Source of the DNA: Fidelibacterota bacterium UBA2986
Lineage (GTDB): Bacteria; Fidelibacterota; Marinisomatia; Marinisomatales; AB-629-J13
Length of the DNA stretch: 31,266 nt
NCBI GenBank assembly: GCA_002346675.1
Contig: DEAI01000030.1
Location: forward strand, 1 to 31,266
Direction: 5' to 3'
The notes below the pieces were generated by a model. That model was not told the origin of the DNA and did not search any database. It was given only the letters and a program-made list of their open reading frames with translations. Both the position numbers and the translations under genes were made by a program. Numbering within the stretch: the stretch's first letter is position 1; every line of letters starts with the position of its first letter. Below, in pieces: positions 9,333 to 18,948 of this stretch.

Positions 9333-10325
9333 ATGCATGTAAGAATTAAATATTTTTCCCAACTTGTTATTAGTACATCATTGATATTGGGAAGTTCTAA
9401 ATTTCATTCTATTACAGACCCTTCTTCCCTATCTTTAGGTAATGCATTAACAGGGGCTCAATTTTCTATGGATGCAGGAGTAATAAATCCTGCAAGAATG
9501 GTTCACTTTAAAAAAGGACACATACTGTTTACACGTGAATCACGATTCTCTGGTTCATTAAATAGAGAAATTGTTTCATATCGAAGTAAGTCAATACCAA
9601 TTAAATTTATTTTTCTTCATGAAGGAGTTTATAACATCCCCAATACTCAAAATGCTCTATATGATTTGAATGGTGATGGAGTATTGAATAATAATGAACG
9701 GCTTATTAAAAATCAGATATCATATTTTAATCAACACCGTTTTGGATTGATATTTCAGCATGCAGTTATTTTTAATAATTTTATAACTGGAATTGGAGTA
9801 AGTTCATTTTTCTCATCAACTCTAGGTGAAACTGCGCATAGTATAAATATTAATGGGGGAATATTAAAGAAATTTTCGACAATTTTTACTGTAGGTTTGG
9901 AAGTTAAAAATATTCCAATTATACCATTGAATTGGTCCTCTGATAGAAAGGAAATTCCCCGTCCTGAGATTTTTTTAGGGGGGAGTATAACTCCTATTTT
10001 ACAATATTCATGGTATCAACTCAATTTATTTTTTGATGGGGGCCTTTCTGTTGATGGACGAACACTTGATGACGATTTTCATATCTCTGATCATGGGGGA
10101 ATAATTAGATACGGTATTGAATTAGGTGCAGATGATTTTTTTACACTTAGATTCGGTCGATCAAGAAAAAATAATTTAGGTGTAGGTTTTAATCTAAAAG
10201 GTGAAAAAATAAATATAACTTACACTTTAGATATGATAAAAGACTGGGGTGCATCAGGAAATGGTCACGTATTGTCCTTATTAGTGGAAGGTAATACTCT
10301 TAAAAATTGGTTAAACTATAATTAA
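9333..10325 (+). CDS. Putative outer-membrane beta-barrel protein, PorV/PorQ-like
   Basis: A 330-residue protein of no assigned function. It has a hydrophobic N-terminal segment (residues about 8-20) that may be a signal peptide, then DPSSLSLGNALTGAQ...NPARM, which resembles the start of PorV/PorQ/FadL-like barrels. Many alternating hydrophobic/polar strands follow. Residues near 112-123 read DLNGDGVLNNNE, an EF-hand-like calcium loop (D1, N3, D5, G6, E12). It stands alone, 62 bases after mutS and 61 before yicC. The barrel call rests on general sequence character, not a diagnostic motif; a periplasmic or surface-exposed protein is possible. Confidence 0.5.
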   Translation: MHVRIKYFSQLVISTSLILGSSKFHSITDPSSLSLGNALTGAQFSMDAGVINPARMVHFKKGHILFTRESRFSGSLNREIVSYRSKSIPIKFIFLHEGVYNIPNTQNALYDLNGDGVLNNNERLIKNQISYFNQHRFGLIFQHAVIFNNFITGIGVSSFFSSTLGETAHSININGGILKKFSTIFTVGLEVKNIPIIPLNWSSDRKEIPRPEIFLGGSITPILQYSWYQLNLFFDGGLSVDGRTLDDDFHISDHGGIIRYGIELGADDFFTLRFGRSRKNNLGVGFNLKGEKINITYTLDMIKDWGASGNGHVLSLLVEGNTLKNWLNYN

Positions 10326-10386
10326 TTTTACAATTGAATGAGACATGATATCTTAATAAGTTTAGCGACTGTAAGGGAAATGAAAA

Positions 10387-11250
10387 TTGGTTAAAAGTAT
10401 GTCTGGATTTGGACAGAACTCTGTTCAAACAAAAAAGGGAACATATACTGTGTCTGTTCGAGCTTTAAACTCAAGATATTTGGATATTAAATTATCCGGT
10501 GTAGATGGATATCCTGAGTTGGATCATTCTATTAGAAGTGAGGTCAAAGAAATATTAGAAAGAGGTAGTATTCAGCTTAGCATAAATCTGGAATTTGGTA
10601 TAAATGGAAAAAATGAGATTCAGTTTAACCGAGAACGATTTGAAAAAATTGATAATATTTTGTTAACAATTCAAAAAAAATATGGTAGACATATGAATAT
10701 TTCTGATGTTATATCATCAAAAGATTTATTTATGGATGCTCCAGTAAAAGAGGTTGATGAACCAGCGATCCTTGATTCAATTAAAAAAGCATTAATTCAG
10801 GTTGATACAATGAGGATAAAGGAAGGTGAAAAAACGGCAAATCATTTAGTATCTTTATTGGAAGAAATAGCTGAACTAATTTGGGGGTTGAAGGAAAAAT
10901 CGAAAAGTGTATATCAATATAAAATCCTAAAATACAGAGAAAAAATAAAATTACTAACTGATGAAATGGATGTGGATGAAAACCGCATAAATATGGAAAT
11001 TGGAATTTTAGCAGATAAAACCGATGTATCAGAAGAAATATCCAGAAGTTTGAGTCATGTGGATCAATTTAAACATTTGATGGCTTTGGATGAACCTGTT
11101 GGTAAACGAATGAATTTTCTTACTCAGGAACTAAACAGAGAGATCAATACATTGGGAGTTAAATCTTCAGATGCCGATATTAGTAAAGATATCATTGAAT
11201 TAAAATCCAAAGTAGAAAAAATCAGAGAACAAGTTCAAAATATTTTATGA
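10387..11250 (+). CDS. yicC: YicC family endoribonuclease
   Basis: A 287-residue YicC-like protein; characterised members are endoribonucleases involved in small-RNA and mRNA turnover. The N-terminus MVKSMSGFG matches the family's M(I/V)xSMTGFG pattern, which supports the TTG start at 10387, preceded by AAGGGA at 10373-10378 with 8-base spacing; starting at ATG 10399 would cut into the motif. The C-terminus has the typical HVDQFKHLM...GKRMNFLTQELNREINT and the DADI...ELKSKVEKIREQVQN ending. The stop overlaps the gmk start (ATGA), and a yicC-gmk-rpoZ order is common in bacteria. Confidence 0.93.
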   Translation: MVKSMSGFGQNSVQTKKGTYTVSVRALNSRYLDIKLSGVDGYPELDHSIRSEVKEILERGSIQLSINLEFGINGKNEIQFNRERFEKIDNILLTIQKKYGRHMNISDVISSKDLFMDAPVKEVDEPAILDSIKKALIQVDTMRIKEGEKTANHLVSLLEEIAELIWGLKEKSKSVYQYKILKYREKIKLLTDEMDVDENRINMEIGILADKTDVSEEISRSLSHVDQFKHLMALDEPVGKRMNFLTQELNREINTLGVKSSDADISKDIIELKSKVEKIREQVQNIL

Positions 11251-11822
11251 AATTAATTTTTACAATTTCAGCTCCCTCAGGAACAGGAAAATCTACTTTG
11301 TGCAAAGCAGTTCTGAAGGAAATTCCAGAATTGACATTTTCTGTATCCTGTACTACTAGATCAATTAGAGAGAATGAAACAAATGGTAAAGATTATCTTT
11401 TTATAAAACATTCAGAATTTCAAGCAAAAGTTAAAGCAGGTGAATTTGCAGAGTATGAAGATGTACATGGACAGTATTATGGAACTTTAAAATCATCTCT
11501 AGATAAAACCATAATCAAAGGTAATCCTTTGTTATTGGAGTTAGATGTAAAGGGGGCAATGTCTATTAAAGCATTGTACCCTGATCAAACGCTATCAATC
11601 TTTGTTAAACCACCAAATGAAGGAGAATTACGGAAAAGATTGGAAGGTCGTGGAACAGATAACATGGAGTTGATACAAAAGAGATTAACGAGAATACATA
11701 TGGAGTTGGAATATGAAAAAATGTTTGATACCAGTTTCATCAATGATAACTTGGAATCTGCAATTAAAGAATTAAAACATATAATTTTTAATGAACTTAA
11801 AGGAAAAATACATGAATATTAA
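11247..11822 (+). CDS. gmk: Guanylate kinase
   Basis: Phosphorylates GMP/dGMP to GDP/dGDP using ATP, feeding both nucleotide supply and (p)ppGpp precursors. The 191-residue protein has the P-loop SAPSGTGKST at residues 8-17, the GMP-binding region VSCTTRSIRENE...GKDYLFI, the EYEDVHGQYYGTL stretch, and LLLELDVKGA. Length is normal. It overlaps yicC by 4 bases and rpoZ by 11. Confidence 0.96.
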   Translation: MKLIFTISAPSGTGKSTLCKAVLKEIPELTFSVSCTTRSIRENETNGKDYLFIKHSEFQAKVKAGEFAEYEDVHGQYYGTLKSSLDKTIIKGNPLLLELDVKGAMSIKALYPDQTLSIFVKPPNEGELRKRLEGRGTDNMELIQKRLTRIHMELEYEKMFDTSFINDNLESAIKELKHIIFNELKGKIHEY

Positions 11823-12093
11823 ATCTATTTCATTTAACGATATTGAATCCAAAACAAAAAATATCTATGAAGCTGTAGTAGTTATTTCCCAAAGAGCGCG
11901 TCAAGTTTTAAGAGATAGACTTGTTGAAAGAGCAATGAGGGAAAATACTGAAGAAGAATTAGGTGTGTTAGATGAATTACCCATAAATGATAATTATGAA
12001 ATTTTGGAAAAACCATCAAGTGTTGCAGTACAGGAATTTTTAGATGGTCAGTTAAGTTGGAGTAATACTAAAGAAATAGAAATGGATAATTAG
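11812..12093 (+). CDS. rpoZ: RNA polymerase omega subunit
   Basis: A 93-residue omega subunit, which helps assemble RNA polymerase by chaperoning beta-prime. The core ISFNDIESKTKNIYEAVVVISQRARQV matches the omega signature, and position directly after gmk supports it. An in-frame ATG at 11791 would add seven residues inside gmk; AAAGGA lies just before ATG 11812 at a suitable distance, so the shorter form is preferred. The stop overlaps the GTG start of the next gene by one base. Confidence 0.9.
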   Translation: MNIKSISFNDIESKTKNIYEAVVVISQRARQVLRDRLVERAMRENTEEELGVLDELPINDNYEILEKPSSVAVQEFLDGQLSWSNTKEIEMDN

Positions 12094-12773
12094 TGCCTGA
12101 TTACCCTCTGGATCATGAACTAATTCGTTTTTTTGAGCAGACGAAGGAGACATTTGGTCCTAAATTTTATGAAAATTGTTTATCAGGTGATAATGTAGAT
12201 TCAAATACTAAATCAATTTGGTCTGATCAATTGAGTGAATTTGGTGAGTCTATTTCATCTTGTCAAGAGTGTCAGTTAGGTAAACATAGGAATAAATTTG
12301 TTTTTGGTATTGGTGACCTTCATGCAGATTTAATGTTTATTGGAGAAGCGCCAGGAAAAGATGAGGATTTAAAAGGGGAACCGTTTGTAGGGAAAGCGGG
12401 AAAATTACTAGATAAAATATTGTCTGCAATTAATATGAATCGTCACGAAAACGTGTATATTTGTAATGTATTGAAGTGCAGACCTCCACAAAATAGGGAT
12501 CCATTACCGGAAGAAGTAGAAAAATGTGAGCCATATTTGATTCACCAAATTAAATTAATTCGCCCCCAATTGATAGTCGCATTGGGAAGAATTGCTGCCA
12601 CTACTTTATTGAGGATAGATGGAAATTTAAAATCTATGAGAGGGAAATTACATGATTACCATGGAACACCGCTTAGAGTTACATATCATCCTGCAGCACT
12701 TTTAAGAAACCCTGATTTTAAAAGACCAACTTGGGAAGATTTCCAGTTTATAAGGGATTTTATTCAAAATTAG
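12093..12773 (+). CDS. Family 4 uracil-DNA glycosylase (iron-sulfur type)
   Basis: Removes uracil from DNA at the first step of base-excision repair. Family 4 motifs are clear: FIGEAPGKDEDLKGEPFVGK near residue 82 (uracil/water-activating loop), NVLKCRPPQNRDP near 125 and TYHPAALLRNP near 198. Four cysteines (C57, C60, C129, C145) have the spacing expected of the [4Fe-4S] ligands. The 226 residues include about 50 extra N-terminal residues before the first Cys pair. It starts with GTG, overlapping the rpoZ TAG by one base. Some relatives are annotated as SPO1 DNA-polymerase-like. Confidence 0.9.
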   Translation: MPDYPLDHELIRFFEQTKETFGPKFYENCLSGDNVDSNTKSIWSDQLSEFGESISSCQECQLGKHRNKFVFGIGDLHADLMFIGEAPGKDEDLKGEPFVGKAGKLLDKILSAINMNRHENVYICNVLKCRPPQNRDPLPEEVEKCEPYLIHQIKLIRPQLIVALGRIAATTLLRIDGNLKSMRGKLHDYHGTPLRVTYHPAALLRNPDFKRPTWEDFQFIRDFIQN

Positions 12774-12778
12774 AATTA

Positions 12779-14143
12779 ATGATGTCTGAAGAACAAAATA
12801 CTGGTTTAAAAGCTCCTCCTCAATCTCTTGAAGCTGAGGCTGCTGTTTTAGGAGCTATGCTTTCTAGCAGGGAGGCTGTAAGTAAATCACTTCAATGGCT
12901 AAGGCCAATCCATTTTTATAAGACTTCACATCAAAAAATATTTTCTGTAATGGTGGAATTATTTAATGATAATGAACAAATTGACACTATTTCAGTTTCT
13001 GATAAATTGAAAAAGAACAAAAATCTTGAGTCAGTTGGTGGCGCTTACTTTCTTACTGGTTTGGTAGAGTCAATACCTACCACAGCTAATGTAGAAAGTT
13101 ATGCTAAAATTGTTTTGGAAAAATCCTTATTAAGACAACTTATCAAAGTAGCTCAGGATTTATCTAATGAAGCATATGATGATCATCGTAAGGCAGAAGA
13201 AATTTTAGATCGTGTTGAACAATCTATATTTGCAATTACCCAAACAGGATTAAAAGGTGGGTTTCAACCTTTAGATAAAATATTACATGAATCTTTTGAG
13301 CAATTAGATTCTATTGCACAAAAAGAAGGAGGAGTAATTGGTGTCCCCTCCGGTTTAGCTGATTTAGATGATGTGACATCGGGTTTCCATCCGAGTGACC
13401 TAATTATTATTGCAGGAAGACCTTCAATGGGAAAAACTGCACTTGCATTAAATATTGCTAGAAATGCTTCGATTGATCATAAAGTTGGTGTGGGAATCTT
13501 TAGTCTTGAAATGGCCAATAGTCAATTGGCAATGAGGCTCTTATGCTCTGAGGCAAAAGTTGACAGCCATTTGGTGCGTACCGGTAAATTACCCAAGGGG
13601 AAGTGGAAAAATCTAAGTATGACTGTAGGTACCCTTGCCGATGCACCAATATATTTAGATGATTCCCCTGGAATCTCCATTCTTGAACTAAGGGCAAAAG
13701 CTAGACGTTTAAAAGCAGAAAAGAATATAGGTCTTATCATAGTAGATTACCTTCAATTAATGCAAGGGCCTCCATCTGAAAGTCGTCAGCAAGAAATCTC
13801 AAATATCTCTCGTTCGCTTAAGGCTTTGGCAAAAGAATTGGACCTTCCAGTAATAGCGTTGTCTCAGCTTTCAAGAGCAGTAGAAACACGGAGTGATAGA
13901 AAACCAATTCTCTCTGATTTAAGGGAAAGTGGAGCTATTGAACAAGATGCAGATGTTGTTATTTTTCTTTATCGTCCATTTGTGTATACAGAAGAAGAAT
14001 CAGATGATGGTAAAGTTCATATTATAGTTGCCAAGCAAAGAAATGGCCCAGTCAGAACTGTAATGGCCTCATTTATTTCTCGTTATACGAGTTTTGAAGA
14101 CTTATCTTTTTATGGAGAAGAAGATATTCAGGTGCCTTTTTAA
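12779..14143 (+). CDS. dnaB: Replicative DNA helicase DnaB
   Basis: A hexameric 5'-3' helicase that unwinds DNA at the fork. The N-terminal domain starts APPQSLEAEAAVLGAML; the RecA-like domain has Walker A GRPSMGKTA (Lys near residue 217), FSLEMANSQLAMRLL, Walker B IIVDYLQLM, and the SQLSRAVETRSDRKP...LSDLRESGAIEQDAD block. No intein is seen. The reading frame opens at 12731 inside the glycosylase gene, but the protein should start at ATG 12779 or 12782 (MSEEQNT), giving about 453-454 residues. No clear ribosome binding site. The stop overlaps rel by one base. Confidence 0.96.
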   Translation: MMSEEQNTGLKAPPQSLEAEAAVLGAMLSSREAVSKSLQWLRPIHFYKTSHQKIFSVMVELFNDNEQIDTISVSDKLKKNKNLESVGGAYFLTGLVESIPTTANVESYAKIVLEKSLLRQLIKVAQDLSNEAYDDHRKAEEILDRVEQSIFAITQTGLKGGFQPLDKILHESFEQLDSIAQKEGGVIGVPSGLADLDDVTSGFHPSDLIIIAGRPSMGKTALALNIARNASIDHKVGVGIFSLEMANSQLAMRLLCSEAKVDSHLVRTGKLPKGKWKNLSMTVGTLADAPIYLDDSPGISILELRAKARRLKAEKNIGLIIVDYLQLMQGPPSESRQQEISNISRSLKALAKELDLPVIALSQLSRAVETRSDRKPILSDLRESGAIEQDADVVIFLYRPFVYTEEESDDGKVHIIVAKQRNGPVRTVMASFISRYTSFEDLSFYGEEDIQVPF

Positions 14144-16341
14144 TGGCAAATACGCTAAGTCGTTTAATTCCTCAAATTATAGGGGAATATCCAAAATCAT
14201 TTATTACTCTATTTGATAAAATTTCTATTTCCTCCTCAAATAATGAAGATGAGATCAAACAAACTTTATGGAGAGCATATGAGTTCGGAGAATCATGTCA
14301 CTCTGGTCAAAAACGTATGTCAGGTAAACCTTATTTTAAAGATCATTGTGTAAGTGTAGCAAATATCCTCGCGGACTGGAAGATGGATTATATTACAATT
14401 ATTGGTGGATTACTTCATGATACTGTGGAAGATTCTAATATCTCTATTGATCGTATAAAAAAATTATTTGGTAAGGATGTAGCTCAAATGGTAGATGGTG
14501 TAACAAAATTGGGTCATATTGAGTTCACAAGTAGACAGGAAAAACAAGCAGGTAATTTTATGAAATTACTTTTATCTGTTGCTCAGGATTTGAGAGTTGT
14601 GATGATTAAATTTGCTGACAGACTACATAACATGAAAACTCTTCATTACATGAGTAGATTAAAACAACATCGGACTGCAAGAGAGACTCGGGATGTGTAC
14701 ATTCCATTGGCTCACAGACTCGGTATGGCTGCAGTAAAATGGGAACTAGAAGATCTTGTAATGGCGACTCTTCATCCCAAAAAATACAAGGAGATAAAGT
14801 CAAAATTAAAATCTACAAAACGACAGAGAGAAAAAATTATTAATCAAGTTATAGACCCTCTTGTACAGGAGATGAAAAAATTTGATTTAGATGCTAAAAT
14901 ATTTGGTAGGCCTAAATCAATTTATTCAATATATGGGAAGATGATAAGAAGAGAAAAAGTTTTTGAGGAAATTTATGATTTGCACGCTATCCGTGTTTTG
15001 GTGAAAAAACCTGAACAATGTTATCTAATTCTTGGTTTGATTCACCAGTTATACTCACCTGTTCAAGAAAGATTTAAAGATTTTATCGCCAATGCAAAAA
15101 CAAACGGATACCAATCAATTCATACAACCGTTATCGGACCAAATGGTAACTTGATTGAAATTCAAATTCGAACATTTAAAATGGAGAAAACAGCTGAAAT
15201 TGGTGTTGCTGCCCACTGGCGTTATAAAGAAGAAAAAGATTTATCGTCTGATTTAGATGGAAATGTAAAATGGTTAAGAGAGCTGATAGAACTTCTGAAG
15301 AGTGAGACTGCAGATCCAAATGAATTTATGCATTTACTGAAAATTGATTTATTCGATGATGAAATTTTTGTATTTACTCCTAAAGGTGATTTATTTCGGC
15401 TTCCAAAAAATGCTACTCCTATAGATTTTGCATTTCATATTCATTCTCAAATAGGACTTCATTGTTTAGGTGCCAAAATAAATCATAAAATTGTTCCTTT
15501 AAATTCAGTTTTAAAAAATGGAGATCGGGTGGAAATATTGACTTCTCCAACTCAAAGTCCAAGTTATGGTTGGCTTAAGTTTGTTGTTACATCTAAAGCA
15601 AGGACACTTATAAACCGCTATTTAAAATCTGTTCGTAGGAAAGAGTGTATTCACATTGGTGCTGAAATCTTAGCGAAATCTTTAAAAAGAAGTAAGTTGA
15701 CTTCATTATTAAAAATAGTTAATAATTCACATTCTGATTTTGGTTTTAAAACGAATGATGAATTAATGGAAGCGATTGGCAATGGGAAAATTACAGTAAA
15801 GCAAATTGTACGTAAGTTGAATCCTCAAAATCTATCAACTATTTCCAATGAAGAATTTGAATCCGGTGAGAAATTTATTGAACAGGCCCGCTCTAAAACA
15901 GCAGGAATAAAGCTCCAGGGAATTACAGATTTAATGGTTCATTTTGGAAAATGCTGTAATCCAATTCCTGGAGATGAAATGATAGGATTTATCACAAGAG
16001 GGAGGGGTATTACCGTACATCAGTCAAAATGTAAAAGTCTTCCATTACTACAGAAAGAAACTGACCGATTGGTTCCGGTGGAGTGGGATGTTAAAAGAAA
16101 CGAAAATTTTAATGTTCGATTGAAAGTTACCTGTGCTGATCGTAAGGGAGGCTTAAAAGAATTGACAGAATGCATTTCCGGACAAAATGTTAACATTGCA
16201 AGTCTTGATCTAAAAGTTGTGCATGGATTAGCTAAAATGATATTGGTTATTCAAGTGCGGAATCTTCGTCAACTGGAAAGAGTAATTAAAAGAGCCTCCT
16301 TAATTAAGGGAATTGATTCAATAGAACGAGTTGGGAGATAA
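14143..16341 (+). CDS. rel: Bifunctional (p)ppGpp synthetase/hydrolase (Rel/SpoT)
   Basis: A 732-residue stringent-response enzyme. The N-terminal HD hydrolase domain is intact (LLHDTVEDS, H92-D93). The synthetase domain has GRPKSIYSIYGKM, YDLHAIRV and NGYQSIHT; the loop reads RFKD (R310-D313), the RxKD form of bifunctional enzymes rather than the ExDD of synthesis-only RelA. Downstream are a TGS domain (IFVFTPKGDLFRLP, near 408), a Cys-rich zinc-finger segment (FGKCCNPIPGDEM, near 600) and a C-terminal ACT domain (about 655-732). It overlaps dnaB by one base, and ruvX starts close to or within its end. Confidence 0.95.
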   Translation: MANTLSRLIPQIIGEYPKSFITLFDKISISSSNNEDEIKQTLWRAYEFGESCHSGQKRMSGKPYFKDHCVSVANILADWKMDYITIIGGLLHDTVEDSNISIDRIKKLFGKDVAQMVDGVTKLGHIEFTSRQEKQAGNFMKLLLSVAQDLRVVMIKFADRLHNMKTLHYMSRLKQHRTARETRDVYIPLAHRLGMAAVKWELEDLVMATLHPKKYKEIKSKLKSTKRQREKIINQVIDPLVQEMKKFDLDAKIFGRPKSIYSIYGKMIRREKVFEEIYDLHAIRVLVKKPEQCYLILGLIHQLYSPVQERFKDFIANAKTNGYQSIHTTVIGPNGNLIEIQIRTFKMEKTAEIGVAAHWRYKEEKDLSSDLDGNVKWLRELIELLKSETADPNEFMHLLKIDLFDDEIFVFTPKGDLFRLPKNATPIDFAFHIHSQIGLHCLGAKINHKIVPLNSVLKNGDRVEILTSPTQSPSYGWLKFVVTSKARTLINRYLKSVRRKECIHIGAEILAKSLKRSKLTSLLKIVNNSHSDFGFKTNDELMEAIGNGKITVKQIVRKLNPQNLSTISNEEFESGEKFIEQARSKTAGIKLQGITDLMVHFGKCCNPIPGDEMIGFITRGRGITVHQSKCKSLPLLQKETDRLVPVEWDVKRNENFNVRLKVTCADRKGGLKELTECISGQNVNIASLDLKVVHGLAKMILVIQVRNLRQLERVIKRASLIKGIDSIERVGR

Positions 16342-16354
16342 TAACCCTCAATCA

Positions 16355-16780
16355 ATGCGTGGGAGAATTCTTGGCATAGATTACGGTTCCAGTAGAGTTG
16401 GATTTGCAGTGTCAGATCCAATGCATATTATCGCCACCCCTTTGAATACGGTCAAAAATAGTTCACTTGAAGACCTCTTTGATTATATTGATAAATTAAA
16501 AAATGAATATGGTATAAATTCAATCGTAGTGGGATTGCCATTGAATATGAAAGGTGAAGAAACTAAGCAAACAAAGTCTGTAAAAGAATTTTCAACATAT
16601 TTAGAACAAAGAAGCTGGAAAGTCATACTTGAAGATGAGAGACTTACAACGGTAATTGCAAAAAAAGAGATAATAAAACAAAACAAAAGTCCGGGGAAAA
16701 ATAAATCACTCATTGATAAGACAGCTGCTGCATTGATTTTGCAAAGTTATTTAAATAAAACTAATTCTTATAAAATGTAA
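16355..16780 (+). CDS. ruvX: RuvX/YqgF family nuclease
   Basis: An RNase H-fold nuclease family, described as a putative Holliday junction resolvase and as the enzyme that matures the 5' end of 16S rRNA. Motifs: ILGIDYGSSRVGFAVSD at the N-terminus (first catalytic Asp), VVGLPLNMKGEE (with the middle acidic residues) and LEDERLTT...DKTAAALILQSYL at the end. The frame is open from a TTG at 16331, inside the rel stop, but ATG 16355 gives MRGRILGIDYG, the expected family start and about 141 residues. The ribosome binding site is unclear for both. Confidence 0.88.
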   Translation: MRGRILGIDYGSSRVGFAVSDPMHIIATPLNTVKNSSLEDLFDYIDKLKNEYGINSIVVGLPLNMKGEETKQTKSVKEFSTYLEQRSWKVILEDERLTTVIAKKEIIKQNKSPGKNKSLIDKTAAALILQSYLNKTNSYKM

Positions 16781-16791
16781 AAGTTTTTATT

Positions 16792-18291
16792 TTGAATTTT
16801 CCCGATTATAAGAATCTACTTCTTTCCGTTTTAAGCGGGTTTTTAATTGGCATATCCTATCCATCGCTTCCTCTTGGATTTTTGGCGTGGATTGGATTCA
16901 TTCCTTTATTTATTGTATTAATCAGTTGTAAAAATAATTATTTATTTAAATATGGATATTTAGCAGGTATTACATCCCATTTTATAACACTTTATTGGAT
17001 AGGTTTAAACAGTGGAGCAGGGTTTGTACCAGTATTTCTTTCCCTCATTGGAGCTGTATTTTATTTATCATTGTATTGGGGATTATTTACAACAATCCTC
17101 GGTATTTTAATAAATATTAAACCATCTTTTCTTTGGTTTTCGCCTTTGATATGGACTTCCTTAGAATGGATACGCAGTTTTGGACCTTTAGGATTTCCAT
17201 GGATTGATTTAGCACTTACTCAAACCCGTTTTCTTCCACTAATCCAAATAATGGATGTAACGGGTTCATCAGGTGTGTCTTTTTGGATTATGACATTAAA
17301 TGTACTTTTGTTTTTGTTTTTCAATTCAAAAGATAGCAGAAAAAAATATGCTGTTTGTGCCATTGGATTAATTGGACTACTCTGGATTTTCGGTTTAATG
17401 AAAATTAACTCTATTGAAAATATCCCTTTAAATAATTCAATTCAAGTTGCAATTACCCAACCTAATGTAGATCCTAATGAAAAGTGGGAAAGAAATAATA
17501 GGGAATCGACATTTAATTTGATGCATATGCTTTTAGATGAGGCAATAAATATGAATCCTGATTTGATACTTTGGCCTGAAACGGCATTGCCGAGTTATTT
17601 AAGACTGTCAAGTTCAGACCGAAGGCCAATACAAGAAAAGGTAGATAATTATAATATTCCCTTGCTTTCTGGGACTATTGATAAGCAATTCTCCAAAGGA
17701 GGATTTCCTTTATATTTCAACGGATCAATTTATTTGCAACCAAATAAACCATCTGAAGTTTATCATAAAGTAAAATTAGTTCCTTTTGCGGAATACGTTC
17801 CATTGTCCGATTTTTTCCCAAAATTGAGTGAACTAAATTTTGGACAGGGGAACTTTACCAAAGGAAATGAATTTACTTTATTTTCAATTGGTGATGATTA
17901 CTTCTCAAATCTTATTTGTTATGAATCTAGTTTGCCGGATGTAGTTAGAAAATTTGTAATGAGAGGAGCTAAGTTTCTAACTATTCAAGCAAATGATGGG
18001 TGGCTAGGGAATTCCTCAGGTCCGTTTCAACATTTTGAGTTAGCAATATTGAGGGCAGTGGAAAATAGACGATCAATTGTGAGAAGCGCAAATACCGGAA
18101 TTTCTGGAGTAATTACACCTTCAGGAAAAGTTAAAGTACAAAAAAATATAGGGGAACGAAGTGTTTTTATAGATAGTATTCCACTATTTGAGTTAAATAC
18201 ATTTTATACTGAGCATGGAAATATATTAGGTAAATTGAGTTCAATTATGATTGTTTTATCTTTAGGAGTCTTGATTTGGTTAAAAAAATAA
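16792..18291 (+). CDS. lnt: Apolipoprotein N-acyltransferase
   Basis: Adds the third acyl chain to the N-terminal Cys of lipoproteins in the inner membrane. The 499-residue protein has several N-terminal membrane helices (residues about 8-205), a periplasmic nitrilase domain, and a C-terminal helix. The catalytic triad is visible: E263 (WPETALPSYL), K328 (HKVKLVPFAEY) and C376 (LICYESSLP). The start must be TTG 16792 (MNFPDYKN) since no other start precedes the first helix; it lacks a clear ribosome binding site. Its presence implies triacylated lipoproteins, which would include the selenoprotein at 29117. Confidence 0.94.
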   Translation: MNFPDYKNLLLSVLSGFLIGISYPSLPLGFLAWIGFIPLFIVLISCKNNYLFKYGYLAGITSHFITLYWIGLNSGAGFVPVFLSLIGAVFYLSLYWGLFTTILGILINIKPSFLWFSPLIWTSLEWIRSFGPLGFPWIDLALTQTRFLPLIQIMDVTGSSGVSFWIMTLNVLLFLFFNSKDSRKKYAVCAIGLIGLLWIFGLMKINSIENIPLNNSIQVAITQPNVDPNEKWERNNRESTFNLMHMLLDEAINMNPDLILWPETALPSYLRLSSSDRRPIQEKVDNYNIPLLSGTIDKQFSKGGFPLYFNGSIYLQPNKPSEVYHKVKLVPFAEYVPLSDFFPKLSELNFGQGNFTKGNEFTLFSIGDDYFSNLICYESSLPDVVRKFVMRGAKFLTIQANDGWLGNSSGPFQHFELAILRAVENRRSIVRSANTGISGVITPSGKVKVQKNIGERSVFIDSIPLFELNTFYTEHGNILGKLSSIMIVLSLGVLIWLKK

Positions 18292-18929
18292 TAAACTTTT
18301 ATTTATTAATTCATATAGTAGTATTTACGAGTCATGCATTTGCCCAGACAGAATCAAAAGGAGAGCACTCACAGTATGTATGGCGATCATTGATGGTTCC
18401 TGGATGGGGTGAGTTTTCATTAAATGAGTATAAAAGAGGGAGATTCTTTTTTATAACTGAGTCTATACTTTGGATTGGGATGGGAAGTAGTTTTTTGAGA
18501 TCAAATCTTGAAAAACAAACTTTTGAATCTTATGCGCGGGAACATGCGGGAATAAGTTCTGGCAGCAAACCAAGACAATTTTGGATAGATATTGGTAATT
18601 ATGATAGGCGTGAGGAATTTATAGCTGAACATTTACGGTGGCGTGATTATGATGCTATAAAAGCGTATGAAGACGTAGAGTGGGATTGGAATTGGAATTC
18701 TGAAAAACAAAGGAATTATTTTGAATCCATTAGAATTAAAAGTGACAGATTACTATTAATGGGAAAATTTTTTATTGGAGGGATTGTATTAAATCATATT
18801 GTTTCAGGAATAGATGTACTATATTTAAGTAGAATTAAGTCAAATACGAAGATAAATTTATCATTGAATCCAATGTATGAGATCAATAGTGGTACCGTTA
18901 ATATGGTGCTTTCAATCTCATTAAATTAG
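18276..18929 (+). CDS. Exported protein, DUF5683-like, function unknown
   Basis: A 217-residue protein with a signal peptide (about residues 1-24, cleavage after HAFA before QTES). The mature part opens with a hydrophobic SLMVPGWGEFSLNEYKRG segment, a pattern I associate with DUF5683 proteins, then one or two membrane-prone stretches, a hydrophilic middle rich in Trp and charged residues, and a final hydrophobic stretch near residues 165-185. The start is TTG 18276 inside the end of lnt, with AGGAG at 18264-18268 and 7-base spacing, which makes this start convincing. No function can be assigned. Confidence 0.65.
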   Translation: MVKKIINFYLLIHIVVFTSHAFAQTESKGEHSQYVWRSLMVPGWGEFSLNEYKRGRFFFITESILWIGMGSSFLRSNLEKQTFESYAREHAGISSGSKPRQFWIDIGNYDRREEFIAEHLRWRDYDAIKAYEDVEWDWNWNSEKQRNYFESIRIKSDRLLLMGKFFIGGIVLNHIVSGIDVLYLSRIKSNTKINLSLNPMYEINSGTVNMVLSISLN

Positions 18930-18948
18930 TTTGGTAAAATAATTTCCT

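Noticed and set aside
12731..12778. Upstream extension of dnaB inside the glycosylase gene.
   Set aside because: The added residues (MGRFPVYKGFYSKLEL) are the glycosylase end in another frame; DnaB proteins begin near MSEEQNT.
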